From Curtobacterium pusillum (GTDB taxonomy: Bacteria > Actinomycetota > Actinomycetes > Actinomycetales > Microbacteriaceae), in assembly GCA_002025645.1 (NCBI GenBank), contig CP018783.1, forward strand, positions 2,480,001-2,544,000: a DNA stretch of 64,000 nucleotides, read 5' to 3'. The notes beneath the pieces are model-generated. The model was not told the origin of the DNA, searched no databases, and saw only the letters and a program-made list of their open reading frames with translations. Position numbers and translations under genes: made by a program. The first letter of the stretch is position 1; each line of letters starts with the position of its first letter. Below, piece after piece: positions 30,627-38,011 of this stretch.

Positions 30627-32591
30627 ATGACCGATGTCGCAAGCACCTCCGGGATCCACACCGACGAGTTGGACGCCACGGTCCGCCCGCAGGACGACCT
30701 GTACCGCCACGTGAACGGCTCGTGGGTGGACGCGACGCCGATCCCGGACGACAAGGCGCGGTACGGCTCCTTCACGGTGCTGGCCGAGGCCGCAGAGATC
30801 GCCGTGCGGGACATCATCGAGCGCTCGCAGCAGGCGGCACCGGGCACCGAGGAGCGGAAGGTCGGCGACCTCTTCACGTCCTTCACCGACGAGGAACGGC
30901 TCGAGGCCCTCGGCACAGCGCCGATCGAGCCGCTGCTCGCCGAGATCGCCGCGATCGACTCGACCGACGACGTGATCCGCATCGTCGGGCGCTTCGAGCG
31001 GCTCGGTCTGCCGAGCTTCCTGCAGCTCTTCGTCGACAACGACCCGGGCGACCCCGAGTCCTACGTCGTGTTCCTGGAGCAGTCCGGCCTCGGGCTGCCC
31101 GACGAGTCCTACTACCGCGAGGACCGCTTCGCCGACATCCGCACGAAGTACCGCGAGTTCGTCGCCGCGATGTTCCCCCTCGCCGGGTTCGAGGACGGCG
31201 GCGACCGCACCGAGCACGTCATCGCCCTCGAGACCGCGCTGGCGTCGAAGCACTGGGACAACGTCACCACGCGTGACAGCCAGAAGACCTACAACAAGCT
31301 GCCGTGGGCCGAGGTCGCCGCGCTCGCCGAGGGCATCGACCTGCAGCTGTGGTGGGAGGCCATCGACGCCCCCGCCGGTGCCTTCTCGACCGTCGTCGTC
31401 CGGGAGCCCTCGTTCGTGACGGGCCTGGCGGAGCTGCTCCGCACGGAACCGCTGGACGTCTGGAAGGACTGGCTCCGCTGGCAGGTGATCCGCGCCTCCG
31501 CGGCGTACCTGACGAGCGCGTTCTCGGCGACCAACTTCTCCTTCTACGGCACCGCGCTCACCGGTGCGCCGAAGCAGCGCGAGCGCTGGAAGCGTGGCGT
31601 CTCCCTCGTCGAGGGCGCGATGGGCGAGGCCGTCGGGCGCATCTACGTGCAGGAGCACTTCGACGAGACGTCGAAGGCGACGATGGACGTCCTCGTCGCG
31701 AACCTCGTCGAGGCCTACCGGCAGAGCATCACGGCGCTCGAGTGGATGACCGACGAGACCCGTGCGCGGGCGCTCGACAAGCTCGACAAGTTCACGCCGA
31801 AGATCGGCTACCCGGTGAAGTGGCGCGACTACTCGGCACTCCCGGTGACCGCAGACGACCTCATCGGCAACGTCCGCGCCGTGGCGTCGTTCCAGGTCGA
31901 CCGCGAGCTCGGGAAGATCGGCAAGCCGATCGACCGCGACGAGTGGTTCATGACGCCGCAGACGATCAACGCGTACTACAACCCCGGCTTCAACGAGATC
32001 GTCTTCCCTGCCGCGATCCTGCAGTTCCCGTTCTTCGATGCCGGGCGTGACGCCGCCGCGAACTACGGTGCGATCGGGGCCGTCATCGGGCACGAGATCG
32101 GTCACGGCTTCGACGACCAGGGCTCGCAGTACGACGGTGACGGGCGGCTCGAGGACTGGTGGACCGAGGCCGACCGCGTCGCGTTCGAGGAGCGCACGAA
32201 GGCCCTGATCGCGCAGTACGACGCGCTCGTCCCGACCGAGGTCCCGGACGGTCACGTCAACGGGGCCCTGACGATCGGCGAGAACATCGGTGACCTCGGT
32301 GGCCTGTCGATCGCGTGGAAGGCGTACCTGCTGTCCCTCGACGGGCAGGAGCCACCTGTGGTCGACGGTCTGACCGGCGCTGAGCGCTTCTTCCTCAGCT
32401 GGGCCCAGGCCTGGCGGATGGCTATCCGTCCGGAGGAGGCAGCCCGGCTCCTGAGCATCGATCCGCACTCGCCGAACGAGTTCCGCTGCAACCAGGTCGT
32501 CCGCAACATCGACGTCTGGTACGACACCTTCGGCGTGACCGAGCGGGACGCGATGTACCTCGACCCGGCCGAGCGCGTCTCGATCTGGTGA
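30627..32591 (+). CDS. M13 family zinc metallopeptidase (neprilysin-like)
   Basis: The 654-residue protein is a full-length M13 peptidase. It has DLYRHVNGSWVDATPIPDD at the start, the substrate-site NAYYNPGFNEIVFPAAILQ, the zinc motif HEIGHGFDDQG near residue 490 and the third ligand in ENIGDLGG. The C-terminal RCNQVVRNID is also conserved. There is no signal peptide or membrane anchor, so it degrades small peptides in the cytoplasm, like other actinobacterial members. The stop shares a base with the start of the next gene, so the two are coupled. Confidence 0.96.
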   Translation: MTDVASTSGIHTDELDATVRPQDDLYRHVNGSWVDATPIPDDKARYGSFTVLAEAAEIAVRDIIERSQQAAPGTEERKVGDLFTSFTDEERLEALGTAPIEPLLAEIAAIDSTDDVIRIVGRFERLGLPSFLQLFVDNDPGDPESYVVFLEQSGLGLPDESYYREDRFADIRTKYREFVAAMFPLAGFEDGGDRTEHVIALETALASKHWDNVTTRDSQKTYNKLPWAEVAALAEGIDLQLWWEAIDAPAGAFSTVVVREPSFVTGLAELLRTEPLDVWKDWLRWQVIRASAAYLTSAFSATNFSFYGTALTGAPKQRERWKRGVSLVEGAMGEAVGRIYVQEHFDETSKATMDVLVANLVEAYRQSITALEWMTDETRARALDKLDKFTPKIGYPVKWRDYSALPVTADDLIGNVRAVASFQVDRELGKIGKPIDRDEWFMTPQTINAYYNPGFNEIVFPAAILQFPFFDAGRDAAANYGAIGAVIGHEIGHGFDDQGSQYDGDGRLEDWWTEADRVAFEERTKALIAQYDALVPTEVPDGHVNGALTIGENIGDLGGLSIAWKAYLLSLDGQEPPVVDGLTGAERFFLSWAQAWRMAIRPEEAARLLSIDPHSPNEFRCNQVVRNIDVWYDTFGVTERDAMYLDPAERVSIW

Positions 32592-33547
32592 TGGCCGAGC
32601 CCGACGCGGCTGCGTCGTCGGAGCCGGGAGCGGCTCGCCGGTCGCGTCGACGACAGCACGTCGGCGGCGCCGACGGTCGTGCGCGCGGTCGGCACCGCGG
32701 CGGTGCCGACGAACGCTTCGCGTCCACCCTGGAGGCACTGGGCACGATCGCGCGCGACGGTGCGTCGGTCAGTGCGTCCGTCATCGACACCTCGACCGGG
32801 AAGTCGCTGCTGGCGGTGGACGACACGCTCGTCCAGCCGGTGGCGAGTCTCGGTCGGGTGCTGCTGCTCGTCGAGGTCGCCGCGCGCCTGGAGGACGGCG
32901 GGCTGCACGGCGACCGGCTGCAGCGGATGGCGCGCGACACCGCGACGGGTGCCGGGCTCTGGCAGTTCCTGCAGGAGCCGACGATGCAGATCCCCGACCT
33001 CGCGACGCTGGTCGGTGCGAGCGCTGACGCGTGGGCGATGAACGCCCTGCTGTCGACCGTCGGGATCGACGCCGTCCGTGAGCGGGCGGAGTCGTTGGGG
33101 ATCGAGCGGACCGCCCTGATCGACCGGGTGCGGGACCGCCGTGGGCCCGACGACGCCCCGGATGCGTCCGTCGCGCCCACGGGTGAACTCGCCTGGTTGA
33201 TGCGCGGGCTGGCCCTCGGCGAGGTCGTGGACGAAGCCGTGTCGAACCGCGTGCTCGGGTGGCTGTCGCTCGCGAGTGACCTCAGCCTCGTCGCGGGTTC
33301 GTTCGGGCTGGACCCACTCGCGCACCGGGCGCTCGACCACGGACTCCAGGTCGTCGCCGTCACGGGGTCGAGCACGGGTGTCCGGGCCGAGGCGGGGATC
33401 CTCCGCGGACCCGGATCGTCCGTGAGCTACGCCGTGACCGTCACGTTCGACGACGCCTCGCTGCAGCGCCGGCTCGCGGTGGTGGAGGCGATGCGGACCC
33501 TGGGCACCGAGGTGCTGGAGGTCGTGCACGAGCCCGCCGTGCGCTGA
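32591..33547 (+). CDS. Class A beta-lactamase-fold protein with degenerate active-site motifs
   Basis: The 318-residue protein has the layout of serine beta-lactamases but altered motifs. The S-x-x-K tetrad reads SLGR in VASLGRVLLLVEVAARL. The second motif region reads GASADAWAMNALLSTVG, and the KTG triad reads VTG in VVAVTGSSTG. The N-terminal 40 residues are Arg-rich and lack a signal peptide, so it is probably cytoplasmic. Loss of the general-base Lys and of KTG argues against drug hydrolysis. It is translationally coupled to the M13 peptidase gene, and a peptide-binding role is possible. GTG at 32588 is an alternative start. Confidence 0.75.
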   Translation: MAEPDAAASSEPGAARRSRRRQHVGGADGRARGRHRGGADERFASTLEALGTIARDGASVSASVIDTSTGKSLLAVDDTLVQPVASLGRVLLLVEVAARLEDGGLHGDRLQRMARDTATGAGLWQFLQEPTMQIPDLATLVGASADAWAMNALLSTVGIDAVRERAESLGIERTALIDRVRDRRGPDDAPDASVAPTGELAWLMRGLALGEVVDEAVSNRVLGWLSLASDLSLVAGSFGLDPLAHRALDHGLQVVAVTGSSTGVRAEAGILRGPGSSVSYAVTVTFDDASLQRRLAVVEAMRTLGTEVLEVVHEPAVR

Positions 33548-33549
33548 CG

Positions 33550-34392
33550 TCAGCGTTGCAGTCGCGTGCCGATGAGGGAACCGACCCAGGCGTCGAAGCG
33601 CGACCGGAGCAGTCGGCCGTCGATCTCCGGCCGCCCGATGCCGGCGTAGTTCGGTGCCCAGGTCTCGACGTACGCGTCCGCCCGAGCCGCCGCGATGACG
33701 TCCCAGGCGCGCACGTCGCGCACACGTCTGCCGGTCGCGCGCTCGTAGGCGTCGAGGAACCGGTCCGCGGCGACCGTGGACCCGAGGAGCACGAGGTCCT
33801 GCCGGCACCAGGCGACGTCCACCCCGCGCGGGGCGGACATGGCGCCCGACCAGTCGACGATCCCGGTCAGCCGCTCGCCCTCCCAGAGGGTGTTGCCGCT
33901 CCAGAAGTCACCGTGGGTGAGCACCCGGTCGAGGTCGACCTCGCGCCAGGCCTCGTGCGCGGTGGTGGCGAGTCGTCCCGCGCTCCGTGTCGGTCGGCGG
34001 GACTCGTCGGGCAGCCCGACCGGATCGAGGCCGTGGATCGCGGCGAGGGCGGTGCCCATCCGCTCGCCGATCACGACCGGGTCGACGTCCGGTGCCGGCG
34101 GGCCACCGGGTACTGCGTCGGTCACGATCACCGGGTGCCCCTGCGCCGCACCGTGCGCGAGGAGCCGCGGGGCGAGGGCTCCGAGTGGGCCGAGCCGTCG
34201 CAGCACCTCGCGCTCCCGCCGGACCGCGTCGTCGCCGCGGGGGAACATCCGGACCACGGCCCGGGCATCGCCGTCGACGACCATGAGGGTCCGCGCGTGC
34301 TGCCCGCCGGTGAGTTCGCGGTCCAGGGTCAGCGGTCGACCGAGCAGGTCCGCCGCGGCGGCGACGAGGGCCGGTGAGGTGAGCTGGTCCAC
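33550..34392 (-). CDS. Aminoglycoside phosphotransferase (APH)-fold kinase
   Basis: The 280-residue protein has the protein-kinase-like fold of the APH family. The catalytic loop reads LTHGDFWSGNTLW (H-G-D-x-x-x-x-N) and the metal-binding segment is GIVDWSGAMSAPRGVDVAW. The family also contains choline, homoserine and macrolide kinases, and chromosomal actinobacterial members seldom confer resistance, so the substrate is left open. The GTG at 34392 has TACGCT 7 bases upstream. Its promoter overlaps that of the divergent YCII-like gene. Confidence 0.88.
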   Translation of the reverse strand: MDQLTSPALVAAAADLLGRPLTLDRELTGGQHARTLMVVDGDARAVVRMFPRGDDAVRREREVLRRLGPLGALAPRLLAHGAAQGHPVIVTDAVPGGPPAPDVDPVVIGERMGTALAAIHGLDPVGLPDESRRPTRSAGRLATTAHEAWREVDLDRVLTHGDFWSGNTLWEGERLTGIVDWSGAMSAPRGVDVAWCRQDLVLLGSTVAADRFLDAYERATGRRVRDVRAWDVIAAARADAYVETWAPNYAGIGRPEIDGRLLRSRFDAWVGSLIGTRLQR

Positions 34393-34399
34393 GGCGACG

Positions 34400-34409
34400 A
34401 GCGTACTGT
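34400..34409. promoter_or_regulatory. Two overlapping divergent -10 boxes
   Basis: The minus-strand box TACGCT (34400-34405) and the plus-strand box TACTGT (34404-34409) share two bases. Each ends 7 bases before a GTG start, at 34392 (-) and 34417 (+). Both genes would give leaderless mRNAs and the two polymerases would compete for the site. Confidence 0.5.
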
Positions 34410-34416
34410 CGCGCCC

Positions 34417-34761
34417 GTGAGCAAGTACCTGATCTCCTTCGACGAGGGAACGATGGTGTTCCCGATGGCCGAGCTGGACGCCGTGTCCGAGGCCACGCAC
34501 GCCGTCCTGCGTGAGGCGAAGGCCGCCGGCGTCTGGGTGTTCGGCGGGGGACTGCCCGAGGCCGCGGGCGGTGCGGTCGTCGACGTCGACGGCACCGTCC
34601 ACGATCCGGCCGTCCGACCCGGCAAGGAGACCTTCATCGGGGGTTTCTGCATCCTCGACCTCCCGACGCGCGGTGAAGCGCTGCACTGGGCGGCGAAGTT
34701 CGCGGTCGCGTGCCGGTGTGCGCAGGAGGTCCGTGTGTTCCTGGACGACCCCGAGTCCTAG
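34417..34761 (+). CDS. YCII/DGPF-like domain protein
   Basis: The 114-residue protein starts with KYLISFDEGTMVFP and has the pattern GVWVFGGGLPEA followed by GGFCILDLPTRGEALHWAAKFAVACRC, matching the dimeric ferredoxin-like alpha/beta fold of YCII and DGPF proteins. Members are often fused to or encoded near ECF sigma factors; their reaction is not established. The GTG start is leaderless by position. The stop shares CTAG with the convergent GNAT gene. Confidence 0.8.
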   Translation: MSKYLISFDEGTMVFPMAELDAVSEATHAVLREAKAAGVWVFGGGLPEAAGGAVVDVDGTVHDPAVRPGKETFIGGFCILDLPTRGEALHWAAKFAVACRCAQEVRVFLDDPES

Positions 34762-35174
34762 CGGAGCAGGACGAACGACCGCAGCGGCTGCGGTTCCACG
34801 TCGTGCACCTCGACGAGCCCCCTCGACTCGTAGAACGCCCGCTGGCCCGGCTCGGCATCGGTGAGGAGCACGGTCTGCCGAACGTGGGCGTACCGCTCGA
34901 GGACGGCATCGAGCAGGTGCCCGCCGATGCCCGCTCCCTGACGCGACGGCAGCACGAGCAAGTTCTGCACGTACGCGATCGTCACGCCGTCGGACAGCGT
35001 CCGCACGAGGCCGACCAGAGCGCCGGTGGGATCACGAGCCACAAGCACGAGGTGCGAGCCGGCGACCGCGGCGACGAGCGCGTCCGGGTCTCGCGTGTAC
35101 GCCGTCCACCCGACGCCGCCGTACAGTCCGAGGAGCTCGTTCCGTCCCGGGAGTTCCGCCGTTATCGTCACCAT
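34758..35174 (-). CDS. GNAT family N-acetyltransferase
   Basis: The 138-residue protein shows the acetyl-CoA binding core VQNLLVLPSRQGAGIGGHLLDAVLERY (motif A, R/Q-x-x-G-x-G/A) and the C-terminal FYESRGLVEV strand typical of GNAT enzymes. The acceptor is unknown. The start overlaps no neighbour. The stop codon lies within CTAG at 34758-34761, shared with the convergent YCII gene. Confidence 0.9.
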   Translation of the reverse strand: MVTITAELPGRNELLGLYGGVGWTAYTRDPDALVAAVAGSHLVLVARDPTGALVGLVRTLSDGVTIAYVQNLLVLPSRQGAGIGGHLLDAVLERYAHVRQTVLLTDAEPGQRAFYESRGLVEVHDVEPQPLRSFVLLR

Positions 35175-35193
35175 GCGGTCATCGTCGCAGACG

Positions 35194-35847
35194 TCAATCG
35201 GCGGTCTGGCCCTCCGGGACGAGCGCCTGCACGTCCAGCACGGTGACGGCAGTGGACCGGCACGCGGTGTACTCGGTCGCGGCGACGAACAGGGACTGCT
35301 TCGACCCGGGCGGGTAGACGCGGAGGCCGTCGGGCGAGATCGGGTCGCACTGGCCGGACGGGTAGTTCTCGGTGTTGGTGATCTTGAGTGGCGCCACCGC
35401 CTTCTGCCCCGCCGTGAGCGTCACGGTCGGGTGCGCGGAGGCACGGTCCTCGGACGCGGCGTTGCCGAGCTGGGTGCCGTTCGTCTCGCCGACGAACGAG
35501 ACGCCGGGCCACCCCTGCAGCGTGCAGGTCGCGGAACCGGTGTTCCGCAGGACGAGGTGCACGTACGTGCTCCCGGCTGCTCCACCGCTGCCGGCCGCGA
35601 TGCTCCCCGTCAACGAGGACGCCGGGCACACCGCGGTCCCGGCACCCGCACCACCGGCGGGTGTCGGCGTCGCCGCCGCGGGGGTCGATGTGGTGGCGGT
35701 CGGCGCGGACGACGACGGTGCCGCAGTCACGGTCTTCGTGGCCGTCGCCGTCGGTGTCGCGGTGCCACCCGACGAGCACCCGGCGAGGAGCCCGACCGCG
35801 GCCATGCCGGCGGCGACGAAGAGGACGGGACGAACGCGACGTTGCAT
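35194..35847 (-). CDS. DUF4232 lipoprotein
   Basis: The 217-residue protein has a lipoprotein signal with the lipobox GLLAGC (Cys near residue 24). A Thr/Ala/Pro-rich linker of about 45 residues follows, then a beta-rich DUF4232 domain with two conserved Cys (ATCTLQGWPGVSFVG and the later QCDPI). The linker probably spans the cell wall. DUF4232 proteins are common exported proteins of Actinobacteria with no assigned function. A GGGA site lies close before the ATG at 35845-35847; an ATG four codons upstream is an alternative. Confidence 0.88.
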   Translation of the reverse strand: MQRRVRPVLFVAAGMAAVGLLAGCSSGGTATPTATATKTVTAAPSSSAPTATTSTPAAATPTPAGGAGAGTAVCPASSLTGSIAAGSGGAAGSTYVHLVLRNTGSATCTLQGWPGVSFVGETNGTQLGNAASEDRASAHPTVTLTAGQKAVAPLKITNTENYPSGQCDPISPDGLRVYPPGSKQSLFVAATEYTACRSTAVTVLDVQALVPEGQTAD

Positions 35848-35927
35848 GTCCCAACGCAATCACCGTGCCGGGGTACACGACTCGGGTGGCACCCAGCCGT
35901 CACGAGCACACTCCGGAGCACGCGCGT

Positions 35928-35958
35928 CAGCGCACGAGCAAGACCAGCGCACGAGCAA
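35928..35958 (+). repeat. Tandem 14-bp direct repeat before the SDIPGE-repeat gene
   Basis: CAGCGCACGAGCAA occurs at 35928-35941 and again at 35945-35958, period 17. It ends 11 bases before the ATG at 35970 and precedes the GGAGG ribosome site, so it lies in the leader or promoter. Confidence 0.6.
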
Positions 35959-35969
35959 CGGAGGTCGAC

Positions 35970-36257
35970 ATGGCAGGCAAGCACGAACAGGCACGGGGTG
36001 ACGAGGGCCGTTCGGACGGCGTCGAGCCGCGCGCGGGTTCCTTCACGGACAGCGAGATCCCCGGCGAGACCCCGGTGGCGTCGAACGAGCCGGCCGGCGA
36101 GTTCGTCTCGAGCGACATCCCCGGCGAGACCCGTCCCGAGGGCGGCGACGGCGAAGGCGAGTACGTCGAGTCGGACATCCCCGGCGAGGCAGAGCCCACC
36201 CCGGACGGCGAGGTCGGCCACTACACGGACACCGAGACCGGTTCCAACCCTTCCTGA
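35970..36257 (+). CDS. Small acidic protein with three [S/D]-IPGE repeats
   Basis: The 95-residue protein has no recognised domain. After a basic start (MAGKHEQARG) it consists of an imperfect repeat of 21 to 24 residues: SFTDSEIPGETP, EFVSSDIPGETR, EYVESDIPGEAE, then a degenerate HYTDTETG. Each unit is an aromatic residue, two or three acidic/Ser positions, then IPGE. The protein is very rich in Glu, Asp, Gly, Pro and Ser and is likely disordered. A strong GGAGG ribosome site precedes the ATG. Its spaced identical motifs would suit multivalent binding of a partner, but no partner is visible. Confidence 0.75.
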   Translation: MAGKHEQARGDEGRSDGVEPRAGSFTDSEIPGETPVASNEPAGEFVSSDIPGETRPEGGDGEGEYVESDIPGEAEPTPDGEVGHYTDTETGSNPS

Positions 36258-36264
36258 TGCCGGG

Positions 36265-36300
36265 CCATGATCAAGCTTGTGACCACAAGCTTGATCATGG
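36265..36300. promoter_or_regulatory. Perfect 16-bp inverted repeat immediately before the Fic gene
   Basis: CCATGATCAAGCTTGT (36265-36280) faces its exact reverse complement (36285-36300) across four bases. It is AT-rich for this genome, starts 7 bases after the upstream stop codon and ends 12 bases before the Fic ATG. It may terminate the upstream gene, serve as an operator for fic, or both. Confidence 0.65.
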
Positions 36301-36312
36301 GATCATCAGGAC

Positions 36313-37587
36313 ATGGCTTCCTATGAGACCGTCCGGCGCCCGGGTGACCCCGGCTCTCCGTCGCGGGCCTTCAGGACGCCGATGGTCTTCAACGCCTACG
36401 TCCCGGATCGTCTTGCAGCGCGACCTCACGCACTGACGGACATCGACGGTCGAGCGGTCCTCGAAGCGACGGTTGCGCTCGCCGAGTCCGAGACACGAAC
36501 GACCGTCCTGGGGTCCGCGGACGCGCTCGGTCGGATGCTCCTCCGTGCGGAAGCCGTTGGTTCCTCGATGATCGAGGGCCTCGAGGTCTCTCCCCGGAAG
36601 CTCCTCGAGGAGGAAGTCCGCGATCAGGGCCCGACAGGCCCGTGGACCACGGCGCGCGAGGTGCTCGGCAACATCGATGCCATGGCGTACCTCACCGAGG
36701 CGGTCGTTCCGGGGCGAGCGGTGACGATCGACATCGTGCTGGAAGCGCACCGACGCCTCATGGCAGCAACCACCACTCCCGAACTCGGCGGACGGGTCCG
36801 GAGCATCCACAACTGGATCGGTGGCCCGACACCGGCTTCGGCGGTCTTCGTCCCACCCATCCCGGAACGGGTGGCCGGGTTGCTCGACGACCTCGTGCAG
36901 TTCATCAACACCAGCGCGCTCCCGCCCATCGCGATCGCGGCGATCGCCCATGCGCAGTTCGAGACGATCCACCCGTTCGCCGACGGCAACGGGCGCATCG
37001 GCCGGGGCCTCATCCACGCCGTGCTCCGCTCGCGAGGCGTCACGGTCCGCTCGGCACCGCCGGTGTCGTTGGTGCTGGCGACGAGGGCAGCCGAGTACGA
37101 GGCGGCGCTGCAGCGGTTCCGTCACACTTCGGCTCCCGACAGCGATGCGGCGCAGTCGGCGGCGGGCCAGTTCGTGCGGCTCTTCGCCGACGCGATGGCA
37201 GAGGTGGTCGACCGGATGGGGCAGTTCGATGCGCGGATCGCCGAGATCAAGGACGGCTGGCGCGGAGCGCTCGCCGGTGTGCGCTCGGACTCCGCAGCGT
37301 GGTCGGTGCTCGAGCTCGGTCCGCGCATGCCGGTGATGACCGTGCACACCTTCGCGGTCGCGACGGGGAAGAGCGAACAAGCGGCGAACACCGCACTGTC
37401 GGTCCTCGTGGAGCGCGGTGTCCTCGCGCAGCGATCTGCGGGCCGGAGGAACCGGGTGTTCGAGGCGGACGCGGTGATCGGCGCGCTGACCCTGCTGGAA
37501 CGTCGGTTGGCGTCACCGGTCGGAGACACTGCCCTGGCTCCGCCGAACCGTCGCGTTCCGGCTGCGCCGCCCCTGTCCGAGGTCTAG
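36313..37587 (+). CDS. Fic domain protein (AMP-transferase type) with N-terminal inhibitory motif
   Basis: The 424-residue protein has an N-terminal helical region (Fic_N), the inhibitory helix motif SSMIEG (Ser84 to Gly89, pattern S/T-x-x-x-E-G), and the catalytic loop HPFADGNGRIGR with His220. A C-terminal winged-helix part follows (about 330-400; FAVATGKSEQAANTALSVLVERGVL). This layout fits class II Fic enzymes that modify target proteins with AMP and are held inactive by their own inhibitory Glu. No separate antitoxin gene is beside it. The TAG stop is shared as CTAG with the convergent NUDIX gene. Confidence 0.93.
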   Translation: MASYETVRRPGDPGSPSRAFRTPMVFNAYVPDRLAARPHALTDIDGRAVLEATVALAESETRTTVLGSADALGRMLLRAEAVGSSMIEGLEVSPRKLLEEEVRDQGPTGPWTTAREVLGNIDAMAYLTEAVVPGRAVTIDIVLEAHRRLMAATTTPELGGRVRSIHNWIGGPTPASAVFVPPIPERVAGLLDDLVQFINTSALPPIAIAAIAHAQFETIHPFADGNGRIGRGLIHAVLRSRGVTVRSAPPVSLVLATRAAEYEAALQRFRHTSAPDSDAAQSAAGQFVRLFADAMAEVVDRMGQFDARIAEIKDGWRGALAGVRSDSAAWSVLELGPRMPVMTVHTFAVATGKSEQAANTALSVLVERGVLAQRSAGRRNRVFEADAVIGALTLLERRLASPVGDTALAPPNRRVPAAPPLSEV

Positions 37588-37994
37588 TCGACGAGTCCCG
37601 CCGCGACGAGCCGGCGGAGCGTCTCGACGCCCGCCGGCGGGCACCGGTCCGCGTCCGCTGAGGTGACCCACTCGACCTCGTCCACCTCTGCCGAGGCGAC
37701 GGGCGTGGCGGAATCGAGCGCGCCTCCAGGCCGGACGAGGAACAGCGCCATGGCGACCATCGTCCCCGGAGCCTGCCCGTGCGCGGGCTCGGTGACGGTG
37801 CCGAAGGCATCGACGTCGTCGGCGGTGATCCGCAGCCCGGTCTCCTCGAACGCCTCGCGGATGACGGCCTCGACGTCGGTCTCGTGCGGCTCGGCCTTGC
37901 CGCCCGGCAGGTAGAGCACGTCGCGCGCTCGCGCGCGCACCATGAGCACGCGTCGGTCACGCACCAGCAGCAGCGCACTGACGCGCAGGGTCAC
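37584..37994 (-). CDS. NUDIX hydrolase
   Basis: The 136-residue protein has the NUDIX box GGKAEPHETDVEAVIREAFEETGLRI at about residues 31-56, preceded by LYLPGG. It lies 17 bases downstream of hemA on the same strand and may be transcribed with it. A variant of the 17-bp repeat at 37718-37734 is translated as RPGGALDSA between two strands of the fold. The substrate is unknown. Confidence 0.9.
   Translation of the reverse strand: MTLRVSALLLVRDRRVLMVRARARDVLYLPGGKAEPHETDVEAVIREAFEETGLRITADDVDAFGTVTEPAHGQAPGTMVAMALFLVRPGGALDSATPVASAEVDEVEWVTSADADRCPPAGVETLRRLVAAGLVD
37718..37734 (+). repeat. Dispersed repeat, 16/17 copy inside the NUDIX gene
   Basis: GCGCGCCTCCAGGCCGG differs from the consensus in the first base only. 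On the coding (minus) strand it yields RPGGA, the same peptide produced by the copy inside the glycosylase gene at 53634. Confidence 0.8.
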
Positions 37995-38011
37995 CGGGTC
38001 GGACGGGAGGC

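Noticed and set aside
32591..33547. An active beta-lactamase
   Set aside because: The S-x-x-K lysine and the KTG triad are lost and there is no export signal, so hydrolysis of drugs in the envelope is unlikely.
33550..34392. An aminoglycoside resistance gene
   Set aside because: Only the general APH-fold motifs are present. It sits among housekeeping-like genes with no mobile element, and the family includes many metabolic kinases.
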